Below are positions 21,290 to 33,514 of a stretch of DNA of 64,000 bases, in pieces (the first letter of the stretch is position 1; each line of letters begins with the position of its first letter). Under the pieces are notes generated by a model. It was given only the letters and a program-made list of their open reading frames with translations. It did not search any database and was not told the origin of the DNA. This DNA is from Usnea hakonensis (Eukaryota; Ascomycota; Lecanoromycetes; Lecanorales; Parmeliaceae), in the NCBI GenBank assembly GCA_013423325.1, contig BLJB01000061.1:62001-126000 (forward strand). Direction: 5' to 3'. The translations under genes and the position numbers were made by a program.

Positions 21290-22388
21290 TTACAAGAATT
21301 CTAGGACTGACTCGTAGGCACGTTTGTATTCAGCGTTGACTTTCGCGTCGCTCAGATCACCGCTTCCAGTCAATTGTTTTAGTAAGAATATTGGAGCACG
21401 TTTCATATGCGCCTTGGGGAACAATGGGTGGATCTGAACTTACCGTGCAGCCATGAAACCCTATTGAGTCTGGTCAATCGTGCTCTACCGGACGAGTTGG
21501 CTCAAAAGGGATGGCTAGACTTACGTGGGGAACGTCTGGGAATGTCTCGACATACTTATCGACTTTGAGATCGGTCGCGAATGCAGTGACAGCTTCGGTA
21601 TCCTCATCCTTTGAGGCGAGCAGAGCAAACGGAATGGTAATGTTGGCTGCATCTTTAGGGTCGACCATTGCCGGATGGGCGGACACAACAGCAGCGAAAG
21701 GTGTATTTGAACCACAGTTGAGAGTCACGACCTATGCAGTTCGCTAGTAAGCCACTTTGACGAGGAGAGCAATACAAGTCTTTGAACATTAAAAAGAGTG
21801 CTGATACCTTTCCTCCCCAGCAGAGCCCAACCGCGGCCCACTTAGTGATTGTTCCACCGCTCTTCTCCTCGATCTCTTTGATTATTCCCGGGATGGCTCC
21901 CAGGGCTGCGGCCGGATTCGCGGGACCTTGGAAATATGCGCCCATGGCTTGACCCTTCTCAGGCGTGTCCGGCGGAAACCATGAATGGTCGGCATATTTG
22001 CCACGCAGAAAATCTGGGACGAAGACTTGATACTGATGGGTCTCTTCACTACCGTAAGCAAGAATGTCTGCCCCCTGTAGATGAAATAGATTAGCTTTTT
22101 TCGGACGAAATAATGTTTTATTGATAATGAATGTCAGGCTGTCCAACTGTACCTGCATAACCTGGGACCCAGTGCCAAAGATATCGCCCACTACAAGAAT
22201 GGCAGTAGATGTCTTTGAAGGACCAGTCTTATCTGCCGGTGAGAAATCAATACTTGCCACATGACTTTCATACAGGTGGAGGATAGTGTACAGGTGCTCA
22301 TTCCTTGGATTTCCACATTGCTTCCTTTGGGCGTGTACTCGGCTTTGACCGGCGGAACGTTGCAGCATGCCTTGCTTGGCGAAGTCAT
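21290..22388 (-). CDS. Dienelactone hydrolase family protein
   Basis: Read as complement(join(21290..21362,21444..21460,21525..21731,21808..22074,22153..22232,22292..22388)), 246 aa, family-typical. One exon is only 17 nt (GFMAA). All joins rebuild the family: CCNVPPVKAEYTPKG, AILVVGDIFG, VFVPDFLRG, AAVGLCWGGK, VPHGFMAARGDLSD. The catalytic Cys144 (GLCWGG), an Asp near 190 (ASKDED) and His217 (VPHGF) are present. Start at 22388 (MTSPSKACC) fits relatives; an upstream in-frame start at 22433 would add 15 residues. Members open lactone or anhydride-like rings; in this cluster opening or re-shaping of a maleic-anhydride or lactone ring is plausible but not shown. Confidence 0.9.
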
Positions 22389-22983
22389 ATCTGTGACAGA
22401 ATGGGTTTCTACTAGACTCCTGCTGAGGACCAATGGTAAGGTACGGCGTAGAATCTATAAAAGTGATGCTATCAAGACCCTACCTGTTACTAAATATTGC
22501 CAAGGAAACTAGAGCTAGGCTAGTAGGATTGTGGTGTATGTAGAAGCGGCGTATCTCATAGCTCACGGAGCGGCAGTACTCCTATATTTCTTATTGACCA
22601 TTGATGGCTGTCGTCATTGGACGGAAACTGGCGCAGATCGGTTAATAGAATAGAAACGGGGGTGAAACGGGGGCCGAGTCGCCTCGGTTCCCGAGAAGCG
22701 AGAACCAAAACTGCAATTGGAATCATACGGCTCACTTGTCGTCAATATACTAGAGCAATATCAGAAAACCCAGAACAAGGCCATTTTTAGGACAACAAGC
22801 CAAGACGAATTCGGCTTATTCCATGTTGGTTAATTTGGAATAATCTAAACTGATCAAGCCCCTTTATATTCAGAGCTATATCGACCTCATTACAGAAACT
22901 AGACACTGACCATTCGATGAGAAGACTTTTAACAAAGTACAAGAGCCTTGACAGCTAGCGCTTCAAGAATCCCGGTATCTGCA
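22389..22983. promoter_or_regulatory. Divergent promoter region, dienelactone hydrolase / acyltransferase
   Basis: 595 bases between the two starts. AT-rich near 22830-22900, with a TTTATATTCAG stretch at about 22863 that could act as the acyltransferase TATA. No gene seen. Confidence 0.5.
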
Positions 22984-24393
22984 ATGGCTATTGGAACAAC
23001 CCACCTTTTTTCTGGCCCACCTTGTGACATTGAGCCTACAGCCGTAGACCACAGGTCCTCAGGGATTTATCTTAAGCATATCCTTTGTTTCTCACTACCC
23101 CAACCTCAGAATAATGAACAGACCACCAATATCCTCTGCAAGGCGCTACAGGCAACCGTCGATGAGGTTCCGTTGCTAGGTACTCAGATCGTGCCCACAG
23201 AAAAAGGGCTTCGGGCTTTTGTGCCCGGCAACGCAACCTTAGTGGTCAAGGACTTGGGCGATAGTCTGGACTATGCTGCCCTTAAAGCGTCAAATTTTCC
23301 GCAGGAAAAGCTGGATCCAGATGTCCTTCTTCCAGTCGAGCAGTTCGCCTTCGGTGATGCTACTGTGGGTGTATTCAAGGCCCAAGCGAACTTTTGCAAG
23401 GGAGGGCTTTTCCTTTCCATTGCGATGCACCATTTTGCTAGTGATGCTTCCGGAATCTCCTTCGTTGTTCGCGCGTTGGCGAGCAACTGTCGTAAGTTGA
23501 ACACTGCCAATAGTACGAATGGTGACAGCGTGGGCTACTATTCGCTGTCCTCACGGATAAACGACCGAGCACCCTTCTACAACTTTAGTTCCCCGGGTGA
23601 TATCACTTCTCTTAAAGCTTATACTCTGCGCGATACCAATCCAGCGAAACCGGCTTGGATGAAGGAGACGGGCAAGCCCCTCGCAAGCGAAACCTTTCGC
23701 CTTTCACTGGCCGGCGTCAAAGCACTCAAGGTCGACTCATCAGCTATCCATTATCCAAAGCAGCTCATCCAAGAAGATGCCACCGTTCCGCTCCAACCCT
23801 TCATCACCACCCACGACGCCATCTGTGGCCTCCTCTGGCGGAGCATCATGCTAGCGCGGCACGAACTCGGCATCATCTCGCTGGACGAGACCACCAATTT
23901 CAAGATGCCCGTCGAGTTCCGCCACTTGCTTGACCCGCCCCTGGCGCCGGACTATATTGGCAACGCTTTCATGCAGATGTCGGCCACTATCCCCGTCGCG
24001 ACGCTGCTCGGACCCAACGGCCTCACATTCGCCGCCCACGCCATCCGCGGTGGTATCCGCGAATGTAATGAGGGCGGCGCAAGAACTTTCATTAAGGTCA
24101 TCGGTCAAGCCAAGAATCCTCGTGGCATGTATGCCAACATCGATGACATTACGGGCACGCAGATGCTCTTGACGTCGTGGAGGAAGTTCAATGATGTTAC
24201 GTTGGAATGGGGGGAGAAGTTTGGAAGGTATGATGCGTTCAGGCTGCCTCATAAGGGTCTGATTGATGGATGTCCGTGCATTCTTCCGGCGTTGATTGAT
24301 GGGACTGAGGAGATTGCCGTGACATTAGATCAAGAAATTATGGATGGGTTGAAGAAGGACGACACATGGTCAAAGTATGTTACACCTTATTAA
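22984..24393 (+). CDS. BAHD-like acyltransferase (Pfam Transferase family)
   Basis: Single exon, 469 aa from the first ATG at 22984 (an upstream in-frame TTG is not a likely start). The catalytic motif HHFASDASG gives the HxxxD pair His150 and Asp154, which accepts the proton from the acceptor hydroxyl. Other family stretches: LLGTQIVPTEKGLRAFVP, THDAICGLLWRSIMLARHEL, VEFRHLLDPPLAPDYIGNAF and a C-terminal DVTLEWGEKFG in the place of the plant DFGWG loop. Fungal relatives (such as trichothecene acetyltransferases) use acyl-CoA to acylate secondary metabolites. It is the last gene that clearly fits the cluster; O-acylation of the product is inferred. Confidence 0.9.
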   Translation: MAIGTTHLFSGPPCDIEPTAVDHRSSGIYLKHILCFSLPQPQNNEQTTNILCKALQATVDEVPLLGTQIVPTEKGLRAFVPGNATLVVKDLGDSLDYAALKASNFPQEKLDPDVLLPVEQFAFGDATVGVFKAQANFCKGGLFLSIAMHHFASDASGISFVVRALASNCRKLNTANSTNGDSVGYYSLSSRINDRAPFYNFSSPGDITSLKAYTLRDTNPAKPAWMKETGKPLASETFRLSLAGVKALKVDSSAIHYPKQLIQEDATVPLQPFITTHDAICGLLWRSIMLARHELGIISLDETTNFKMPVEFRHLLDPPLAPDYIGNAFMQMSATIPVATLLGPNGLTFAAHAIRGGIRECNEGGARTFIKVIGQAKNPRGMYANIDDITGTQMLLTSWRKFNDVTLEWGEKFGRYDAFRLPHKGLIDGCPCILPALIDGTEEIAVTLDQEIMDGLKKDDTWSKYVTPY

Positions 24394-25738
24394 AGCCGTG
24401 GCGGTCAATTTCTACTTTTGTAAAAAACTTGAAAATTTCGACTCTTATAAGTCTCTCTACAACTTTGAAGTGGATGATCAACGAGTAAATTTTAAGATAT
24501 TGGTGAGACTAGATGTTATAAGGGGAGTCAAGATGGGATGGCTTTCGTTTCCCGAAGAGGACGAGTATTTGATATCGAGACCAGATAAGCATTCTAAGGT
24601 TCAATCTCGTAGACTGAAGTAGCGATATAAGGCGATCGAAAGACGAACACGAAGTCGCTATCATAGTCTCACAGATGTAGCGGACCTACAACACATTTCT
24701 TTAATAAGGCTATGCTAGACCTCCCTACCCGCGCTGACAACTTGGACGTCCCCTCCATCGCTGACGGAGGACATCAGCTTTTCCACCAACACCTTTGCCG
24801 CGACAACGAAGTAGAGTCCATATAATAGTGACCAACTCCTCTCAGCATCCATCCACTCTCCAGAACTTCAGCACAGACAATCAGTCACCCGACAGAGAAA
24901 ACCCAAAGCAGCAGCAATCTTTATTTCCCAATTCAACGGTTTTGGAGCCAAATTATGGTTTGCAATTCCCTCCGCGCTCTTCCGAACGAGGCGTCTTTGA
25001 CGAGAAAAGGGGGTGTATCATCATGATCAAAGCACCTATCTACCCATGGAATTACAATTTTTCCACCCACGGTAAGTGTAAGTCGCTGAGGTTGTTCTTG
25101 GGGGGTACCTGACAATCTTTATTGCTATGAGAGAATTTTGAGGGGAATGGGTGGGAAGAGTGAGGGGATAGGTGTGTAGCGAGTTAATGGTTTTATGAGT
25201 GCATTTTCTTTGATAGGACTACTCACGCTCTTTCGATGTTTTCGCTAAGAACATTATGTTCACATCGCAGTCTCTGGGGCCCCGTCTTAATTTGCAGGCC
25301 TGAGGAAGGGAGAAGATATTGAATTTCCTCCTTTTGTTCTCTTGTTTTCGGATTTGAGCTCTGGTAATTTTGGAACAAAGGGGGTGATGACATGGCAGGC
25401 TGACGTCAAGAACCACAAAGAAACAAATCCAAGCTGTGATTTAACTCTCATCCATTCCGATAGCTGATGTGTTATGCTGGCAATCATTACGCGCAAGCTC
25501 AGTTACGCAATTACACAATTTTAATGTGGAGCAACTTTGGTCCCCAGATTCGAAAACCGTCTCAAGCCCCAAAAGTCAGAAAATCAAAGCCCCAAACCCA
25601 CGCGCACTCTGGCTTCATCCCCCCCCTTTCGAACAAACTTTGCCAAAGCACTACTGACATATAACATACGCCAAACCCAACCTCCCTCTTTGATTCCTCC
25701 CCTCCCCTCCTCGAGTCTCTAACATACCAAAAAAGCTC
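24394..25738. other. Intergenic, 1.3 kb at the presumed right border of the cluster
   Basis: No gene seen. The part near 25600-25730 is CT-rich, as expected for the leader of the gene at 25739. Small ORFs lack any family character. Confidence 0.5.
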
Positions 25739-26447
25739 ATGGATCTACTTCGCACCCGCACCCTCACCCTCGCCCACCCCACACTGAGCACCTCAGATCC
25801 TCACGCCTCACCCACCGACTCTCCCTCTCTCTCCCCCACATCCCCAACGAGCGGGCTGCAAGTCACGCCCACCACGCCCACTACCTCCGTCTCACTCTGC
25901 CACTTCCCCGCCCCTACTATCCCGATCCGCAACCCCAACCACACCCGCCGCAATAGTGACGAATATGACGACTGGGATCCACGCCTGGACGCACGGCAAC
26001 GCTCCCGAAACGAAGTCACGTTGAAAGAAGCGTTGCTGCAGGGACCGAAGACGATAACGATGGGAGGCGTACCCAAGAATCCGAGACGGTTGTCGGAGTT
26101 TGATGCGAATTTGACGAGGAGGGAGAGGAGGAAGTCGAAGGCTTGGTCTGGGGTTGGGGATTGGGGAGAGGTCGGGGAAAATGGGGAGGTGGAGGAGGGG
26201 AGACGGAAGTCGTCGGGGCTGTTGGATGCGGAGGAGTTGAAGGGGTTGCTTTTTGGGCAGTTGAGAAGGGTCAGTCTCATTATTCTCCCTTTCTTTCTTT
26301 CTTTTCAAGTGTGTGTGATTGGTCCGACGGTGAGGTGCTGATAGGTACGCGCTGGCAGATATCGAGACTCTGGTCTCATCGGCCGTGATGTATATTTTGG
26401 TGATCGTGGCCGGTGCTGTTTTGCTCTTCTTTAACAAGCTCCCGTAA
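25739..26447 (+). CDS. Ser/Pro/Thr-rich protein with C-terminal membrane anchor (splice join uncertain)
   Basis: Exon 1 starts at 25739 and encodes about 178 residues: a Ser/Thr/Pro-rich N-terminus, then RQRSRNEVTLKEALLQGP, RRLSEFDANLTRRERRKSK and LLDAEELKGLLFGQLRR. A second exon after an intron ending GATAG (26340) encodes YALADIETL and a clear hydrophobic helix (SAVMYILVIVAGAVLLFF) before the stop at 26445-26447. The two parts belong together by sense, but the donor that keeps frame is not standard: GTCAGT after AGAAGG would shift the frame, while GTTGAG two codons earlier keeps it. Looks like a tail-anchored membrane protein. No function recognised. Confidence 0.55.
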
Positions 26448-27600
26448 AGGATCATGGCAGACATATTTGTAGTGTTAACAAAATGACTGGTTGCAATCGC
26501 TGACTTCAGCGACCGACTGATTTATGAAACATTGAGATCTGAACATTGACGCTATTGTAGAGAGCCGTCAGGGCAACTACGATAGTCCTAGCTAGTTCAA
26601 ATTTTATGAACTTTTTACGACCCTGTATGAGACGGTATTCAAAGATGAAGGGGCTACTTAGTAGGAGAATTATTTCCTATAAGATACGCGTAAACAAAGG
26701 AGAATCCTGATTAGACCTATGAGACTCACCTGCCTTCGATTTATGAATGAATGCAGTAGGAGGCAGAGGGAGAATATCTGTCTACCTGGAGAGGAACATG
26801 ATCCGGTTGACGATAATTATAGGCATAGAGGTTGAGAAAATAATCAATCATGTAGCTAGATAGAATTGTGTGACTGTGTGTTGGAGAATAACAGTGAGGA
26901 AGATCGAGTGAGAAAAATTATGGAGGAAGCATTTACTGTATAAGCGATGCCAAATGTCGTGTTTGATTGTTTACCCATTTATGTTGGTGGTGGTATTGAA
27001 GACGGACACTTCTACTGTAACAAAAAGACCTCCTGGCCAAGTGAGAGATGCTTTGAGCGGATACTGAGGGGATCCAGTCAATAAAAAGCAGCCTAATTCG
27101 CTATAAACTGACGGTTGTAGTAGATGAAATCAACGAAAGCTCCAGTTTTGAGACTTCGAAATGAGGCCCAGAAGCGGTGCCCTAACGTGTCTTCAAGCAG
27201 AAGCCCGCTTGGAGATGATTGCTGCTTGCTTTAAGTCGAGATGTCCTCGCATCAATAGTCTGCCAGGACTGCCTTTGTCACAGGCAGGTCTGAAGGATGG
27301 AGATGCCTCGCATTTATTAACGCACAAAGCCCCGTACCTTGCTCAGAGCAAAGCAGGTTCCTAGGTGCTAAAGTAGGGCACTGGGTCTTATCTTGCGCTT
27401 AGCTTGTGATCTACCAACAACAGGTAGTATGTTGGAGACGTTGTGTGTCTGTTCAGTAGCGCTTGGTGTATTGAGATGAAAGGCAGCGATGAGGAGAAAA
27501 ACAGGGTACATTGAATTATATGTAGCGCCAACGCTATGCAGAGTCCCACCTAAACCTTGGAGTAGAGTACTGTACACCGTACAATGCTTTTCAAATGAGC
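26448..27600. other. Intergenic, 1.15 kb, nothing recognised
   Basis: AT-rich, with 3' flanks of the tail-anchored protein gene and of CYM1. No gene or repeat seen. Confidence 0.5.
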
Positions 27601-30600
27601 TTAAATATTACCTAGATCACCAGTACTCAGGTCACTGGCTCCCACTGACTCTGAGGCTTTACTCAACTCCATACTTTTGATCGACCAGCCAGCTTCTTCC
27701 TTGATCCAGTCCTTCTTCTCGCCTAGGACTGTGATCCTAGCATCTTTCATGCCTTCTACAAGGTACCGCTGAGCAACCTCACGTATATCTTCTATTTTGA
27801 CATCCAAAAGCTGCTCGCGCTTGGCCTGCTCCATAGTCTCATCTACACCACTTAAGAACCTGGTCATGCCCTCCTGGCTCACGCTTTCGGGAGCGTCAAT
27901 ACCTTGGAAGACACTCAACTTCGCTTCCTCAATGTTTTGGCTTGTCCAATCTCTATCTCGAGCCCACCGACCTGCGTCTCGCATAATCTGTAGAGTGTTC
28001 TGCGGATTGGGATCCCGGTAGCTGTAATAACCAAATAAGCCACTCAAACCACGGGAATATGCGCCACCGCCATAAGCGCCCCCCTTCTCGCGGATCTCAT
28101 GATGCAGATGCTTATGAGTGAGGAGTTGAGAAAGTATCTGTAACGGCCCGCCAAGAGTGTCAGTGTAAGATACGGTAGGGATGGCGAGTGCAGAATAGTA
28201 GACTTGATATGGCAGGGGGAAGAAGGTCCTTGGTGTAAAAGTATCACTGGATACAGATGCTTCATCTTTGGGAATGCTGGCAGACTGGGAGAATGCTGAG
28301 AGGAATCGTTGTAGTGCTCCTTCATTGGAAGAGACAGATTCTGGTCCACAAGTCAATGCGGCTCGGAAGTTCGGCGAATTGGAGATCGCAAAACGTTGGA
28401 TAGCCTTCAGCTTGTCGATAACATCGCCTAATCCCTCATCGGGAGACCTTTTCGCCAATTGTCCCGTATGTTGAATCTGTGTCAGGCCTCCAATTTGTTC
28501 ATTTAGATGGCCGTGGTGAGTTAGCCCTGCCTCTGCATATTTACGAGCATAGGAATGTCCAGAGCTTGCAACAGCATCCAGTGCACCATTAGCGCCAGCT
28601 TGAAGTAGCTGCCTAATTTTGCTTTCGGCTTCCGGACCATCGAAGTGCGTCTCTTGGAGAATAGTCCGGAGCAACTCATACATAGCAGGTACATTATCGT
28701 CCAGCGCATATCCAGAGAAAGAGATACCCTCTACCGACGCCATTATATCTGTGGGGGAGGGGGAAGCGTGATAGGATGTGCTTATACCACCGGTTTTTAA
28801 ATTGATGAGATCTTCAAGCTGCTCCATGGTTTTACTTTTTGTTCCTAATCGCATGACTGAGTCATTAAAGAGCGGAATGAGCATGCGCAATTCTGACGGG
28901 AGCCCAGTAAGAGTGTTGATCGCCCGGAAATAGGTCAGTCCGTTGGTGCTGGCCTCTCGCCACTGGACCTTGACATCTCCTAGTGCAGAATCGCGTATTG
29001 GCTTCTTCTCCATTTGACGTGGAACATCTTTGACATGGACACTAGGCAGACAGCTCACGTCTTGATCACTTGCTTTCTCCTGGACCTCAAGTAGCTCGAG
29101 CTCACGTGCAGTAAGCTGCTCTTGAGCTTCAGCTTCTCCCCCTGCGTGCCTCGTCACTTCAGAAATCTTGGCCGCCAAGCGAGTAGCTTCCTCAACCGCC
29201 AATTCCTCGCCGTAGGTTTCTGAAGGCTCCATAGTGAAAGTCAATGTACGATCATTGAGAAGGTATTTTTCGAGTAAATCTTCCAGGTAAGCCTCCTCAG
29301 AACATTTTTGCTTGAACGCGGTCACAATTTCATTCCAAGCTAGAGTATCCAAAGGATCGACCCCATTGAACCAGCCTGGCTGTACTCTTTGCATGAGGCC
29401 CATGCCAAAGTTGGCTGTTTTGTGCTTAAGAGCCAGCTCGAGCTGGTGCAAATAGCCGTCTACTTTGGTCTTATCAAAGCCCTTCTGGTGTACGTCACGC
29501 AATTTCGACTGGATGGCTTCCTTCACCTTGGGAACATCTGCTTCTCTGACACCGTTGAGGCCAATCGAAAAGATCCCTATCTTGCCTACACTATCGTAGC
29601 CAGTGTTTGGGCTCCAATCTGGTCCTAGCCCAGCTTCTATAAGAGCCTGATATAGTGGAGAGCCGTAGCCATCAAGGAGGAGTGATGAGATGATACCTAG
29701 TGAGAAGGTTTCGAGTCTATTCGAGGTATCACCCATCAGCCACGAAGTAGATGTTTTGTATTGCATATCTTTGTCGACCAGTGGATCTGCAGGTCCCTTG
29801 ACGGTGCGATAAAGTGGTCCATTATCCAGACTTGCTGGCATCTTAATTCCCGTATCTGATTCAACCCTTTCAAATCGATCCAAGTGCTGGCTCATTGCTC
29901 TAAGATGATCCGCAAGAGGCATATCGCCGTAGGTGAATATCTTAGCATTGCTTGGGTGATAGTTCTTCGAATGATAATCTTTCAAATTCTGGTAGGTGAG
30001 ATCAGTCATCTTCTGGGGATCGCCGGCTGAATAATTAATATCAGGGAAAATCTGATTTTGGAATCTGATGTAATACAAATAGCTCGCATCTGAAATCATG
30101 CCCTTCATTTCATTATATACGACGCCCTTGAAGACCAACTTGTCATCTGTGCCACTCTCCGCATGACCACTCGCGATGGCTTTGGGGTTCTCAGGCCCAA
30201 TCCGCCAACCTTCCTGTGTGAAATCATTCTCCTTGAGCAGGGGATGAAATGTAGCATCCAAATAGACAGACAAGAGATTTCTAAAGTCCTGCTGGTTCGT
30301 AGTAGCGAAAGGATAGGATGTATGGTCCGAGGAGGTGAAGGCGTTCATAAAGTTGGAAAGAGACCTGGGTAGCATTTTGAAGAAGGGATCTCGAATGGGA
30401 TACCTATGCTGCGATCAGCTCGTTGCCTTAACGTAATCCTGACCGGACCTACTTTTGGCTTCCGCAGAGCGTGGTATGCTCAAGTATATGGGGGACACCT
30501 GTGTGATCTGGAGGGTTAGTCTTGAAGCCAACTGAGAAGACATTGTTCTTGTCGTCTCTGGCAACGTGCAGATATTCCGCTCCAGTTCTCTCGTGCTCGA

Positions 30601-30808
30601 GCTCAAAGGCAGTCAGCTGTAATTCAGGGACATGCTTCTTGCGCTTGAGCATGAACCCATGCAGATTTCCCCCAAGCTCTGGAGACTGGTTGAGGCTGGT
30701 CACTGACGCAAGCCCACGCCGACTCGCGATGAGTGTAGGATGTGCGCATGGTCGCCATTGTCTTAAAGAACCCGGCTTCCAAAGATACTTAGAAGATGCG
30801 CGCAACAT
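27601..30808 (-). CDS. CYM1: Mitochondrial presequence protease Cym1/PreP (peptidase M16C)
   Basis: Read as complement(join(27601..30403,30453..30808)), 1052 aa, close to yeast Cym1. The N-terminus is a mitochondrial presequence rich in Arg/Ser/Leu (MLRASSKYLWKPGSLRQWRP). The inverted zinc motif HxxEH is HILEH (His107, Glu110, His111), followed after the 49-nt intron by YPIRDPFFKMLPRSLSNFMNAFTS. C-terminal half shows the M16C pattern including IREKGGAYGGGAY and FGYYSYRDPN. The enzyme degrades cleaved targeting peptides in the mitochondrial matrix. A housekeeping gene outside the cluster; nothing odd. Confidence 0.97.
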
Positions 30809-31432
30809 GTCATGGTCTTGTGAATGTTTAAGAGGGTGTCACAAGACCTGAGAGACAGAAAGCGAAAAACTTAGACTCTTTTGGGACTAGTGGCGGGTGA
30901 TTTAGTCGACTTAGTTTATGCCGCTTGAAGAACGACTCGAGGCACTTTATGACATGGTCTCTTTCCCTACTTAGAGACAGTCATACATTACATCTTGGTA
31001 CAGAAATACAGATCTATTCCCTTTGAGTATCCATATTTAAAACGCTGGCCTATCACTATACTCCGACAGTGCAACAGACTACAGACCCTCGCCACCTCCG
31101 TAATCGACACCTCTTCTAGCCTAGAGTCTAGCTTTTACCGACAGGAAAATATATATCTACGACAAGTCAATTGCAATCGCTTTCCAACCTCGATAAATTG
31201 CAGACGTGGGTACAGGAGGTAGCACGCAAGGGAAGACCGTGATTAAGCGCAAGGTAGCAGACAGATTGCTGAGACAGGGGAACAAAGAGCAAGCAACGAC
31301 GTCCGGGTGTCTGCATTATAACGCACGTCTCTTCAAAACAACATAAATGATAGAAAACCGACAAATGTTGTGACAATTTGCCCAATCAGAAAGTGATCCC
31401 TTGGACACACCCATCTTCTCTTAGACTCAACC
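30809..31432. promoter_or_regulatory. Divergent promoter region, CYM1 / taxilin-like gene
   Basis: 624 bases between starts on opposite strands; should hold both promoters. No specific motif assigned. Confidence 0.5.
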
Positions 31433-33429
31433 ATGGCGGGACATGCATCTCAAGTCCCTACAGCTTCAGCGAGCTCTCGCCCTCCTCCAGCGGCAAACAA
31501 TAATCAATCATCTGATTACATTAACGGCCACGGCACTCTGCCAGACGCACCAGCGCCGAGTGCAGCCCCTACAGCATCGACTGGGAAGAAAGGCAAGAGC
31601 AAGAAAACAACGGATCCCAACGAAACAGGGAAGTTACTTGCGGCAAAGATAAATCAACTTGAACTGGATGCTGCGGGGGAGAAGGATCAAGAGGCTGAGA
31701 TTGGTGGGTACACTTTTACTCAAGAGTCAAAAGAGACTGTACTTGCTTCTATGAAAGAGCATGATCTCCCACCAGACATGATTGCTGAGGTAGCGAGAGC
31801 CCTCGATGCGGGGCCTGAAGCCGCCCGGAGTGGACAAGGACTCCCAAGCCTCAAGACTATCGAGACGCTCGTGGCCAAATTCTCCCTCAATCTTCCAAAC
31901 CTCAATCTAGCCCGCGTACATGAGAACTTGTTTGCCAGACCTCTGCCCATGAATTCTATGGATCGACAGAAGCTGACAGAGATGCCTCCTGGGCTTATTG
32001 CCGATATAGAACGAGAAGTCAAAAAAGCAACCCGAGACTTATCAAACCTATTGACTGGCATGGAGACACCTCTTTCCAGACTTGAAGAAGTGCAAAAGAG
32101 GTATACGGGACTGCTGGCTGATATGAAGCGAATGGAACGGGACAACACCAAGAACAAGAAGCGTGCCGATCTCCTGCAGAAAGAGAAGGACCAAGGACGA
32201 TCTGAGCTCAGCAAGACAAATAGCATGAAGGACAAGCTTGAGAAACTGTGTCGGGAGCTTCAGCGAGACAACAAAAAACTCAAGGTTAGCTCGAAAATAC
32301 CGGCGCTGGCACTTGTATAGAATTGTCTCTAATGAATATCCAAGGACGAACAAAAGAAAATCGAAGACAGTGAGAGAAGGAGTCGGGACGAGTTCAGTGA
32401 CCGAACTAGCAACTTGTACTGGGTAGTGGACGATACCATGGACCAAGCAGAGAATCCAGATGGCCAAAAGATAAATGTCGAGCAGGATGAAATGTACGTC
32501 GTCCAGCCTGACCTTGTCTTGACATAACCCCGACCAGTCACCATAGGGACTAACTCTCAAACTTGCTTTAGGTTCCGGCAGAAGTTCAAGTCTTTCACCG
32601 AACAGTATGAGCTTCGCGAGCTTCACTTCCATGCTCTCATGCGAACCAAAGAGTGCGAAGTTCAACTGAGTCTTGCACGAGCGGAAGAGCAAAGAAAACG
32701 CGCTGAGGACGAGATGAAGAAATCACGAACGCTAAACTCCCAGGTCTCTACATTCTCCCAGACCGAGACTGAACTTAGGAGTCAGTTGAACATATATGTT
32801 GAAAAGTTTAAGCAGGCATGTCTATCCTTGCCCAAGTTACTAGCCGCCATTTCTTTGTATCTGCTCTTCGCCGATCAGATTCCATTGTGATTCCGTATCT
32901 GACTTCTGCATCGCAGGTCGAGGAAACTCTCAATAATTCCAATGAGCTTTTCCTGACATTTCGCAAGGAAATGGAAGAAATGTCCAAGAAGACCAAGCGC
33001 CTAGAAAAGGAGAATCATAACCTGGGGCGCAAGCACGATCTCACCAATCGCAACATTCTCGAAATGGCAGAAGAGCGCACCAAGGTCAACAAGGAGATCG
33101 AGACCCTCCGCAAAAAGAATAACACCCTCGAGAGCGTGATTCGTCGTATGCAAGATCAAGGACGTGCACCAGCGGGCGCGGGAGCACTCGAAGGCGACGA
33201 GGAGGGTACCGAGAGTGATTATGAAGAGGAGGATTTTGATGATGAAGAAGGCAGTGAGGAGGGCGAATACGACGACGACACTGAAGAGGAGGCTCTGCAA
33301 GCACAGGTTGGAGCCCTTCCGACTTTCGGGCCCGTACCACCACCACCTCCCTCATCGCAGGCTCAGGTCAACGGCAAGGTAAATGGAGAGATCAATGGGG
33401 CTACTACGGCTCAGTCTATTACTGTTTAA
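31433..33429 (+). CDS. Taxilin-like coiled-coil protein
   Basis: Read as join(31433..32284,32345..32493,32572..32815,32917..33429), 585 aa. A low-complexity N-terminus and a basic GKKGKSKK patch lead to a long coiled coil starting near residue 200 (LSRLEEVQKRYTGLLADMKR) with the taxilin core LCRELQRDNKKLK, FREKF-like FRQKFKSFTEQYELRELHF and FLTFRKEMEEMSKKTKRLEKEN. The C-terminus is very acidic (DYEEEDFDDEEGSEEG) and ends in an Asn/Gly-rich tail. Intron 3 uses a GC donor (CAG|GCATGT...GCAG); reading through it hits a stop. Taxilins bind syntaxins or nascent-chain factors; the role in fungi is little known. Convergent with the next gene, 85 bases between stops. Confidence 0.92.
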
Positions 33430-33514
33430 GATTCTGTATCATGGCGAGCTCCAGTCAGGAGCATGTTCCGATAGCTGGTAGCCTAAGCAGCGAAACCAAA
33501 TGCAATTCCAGTAT

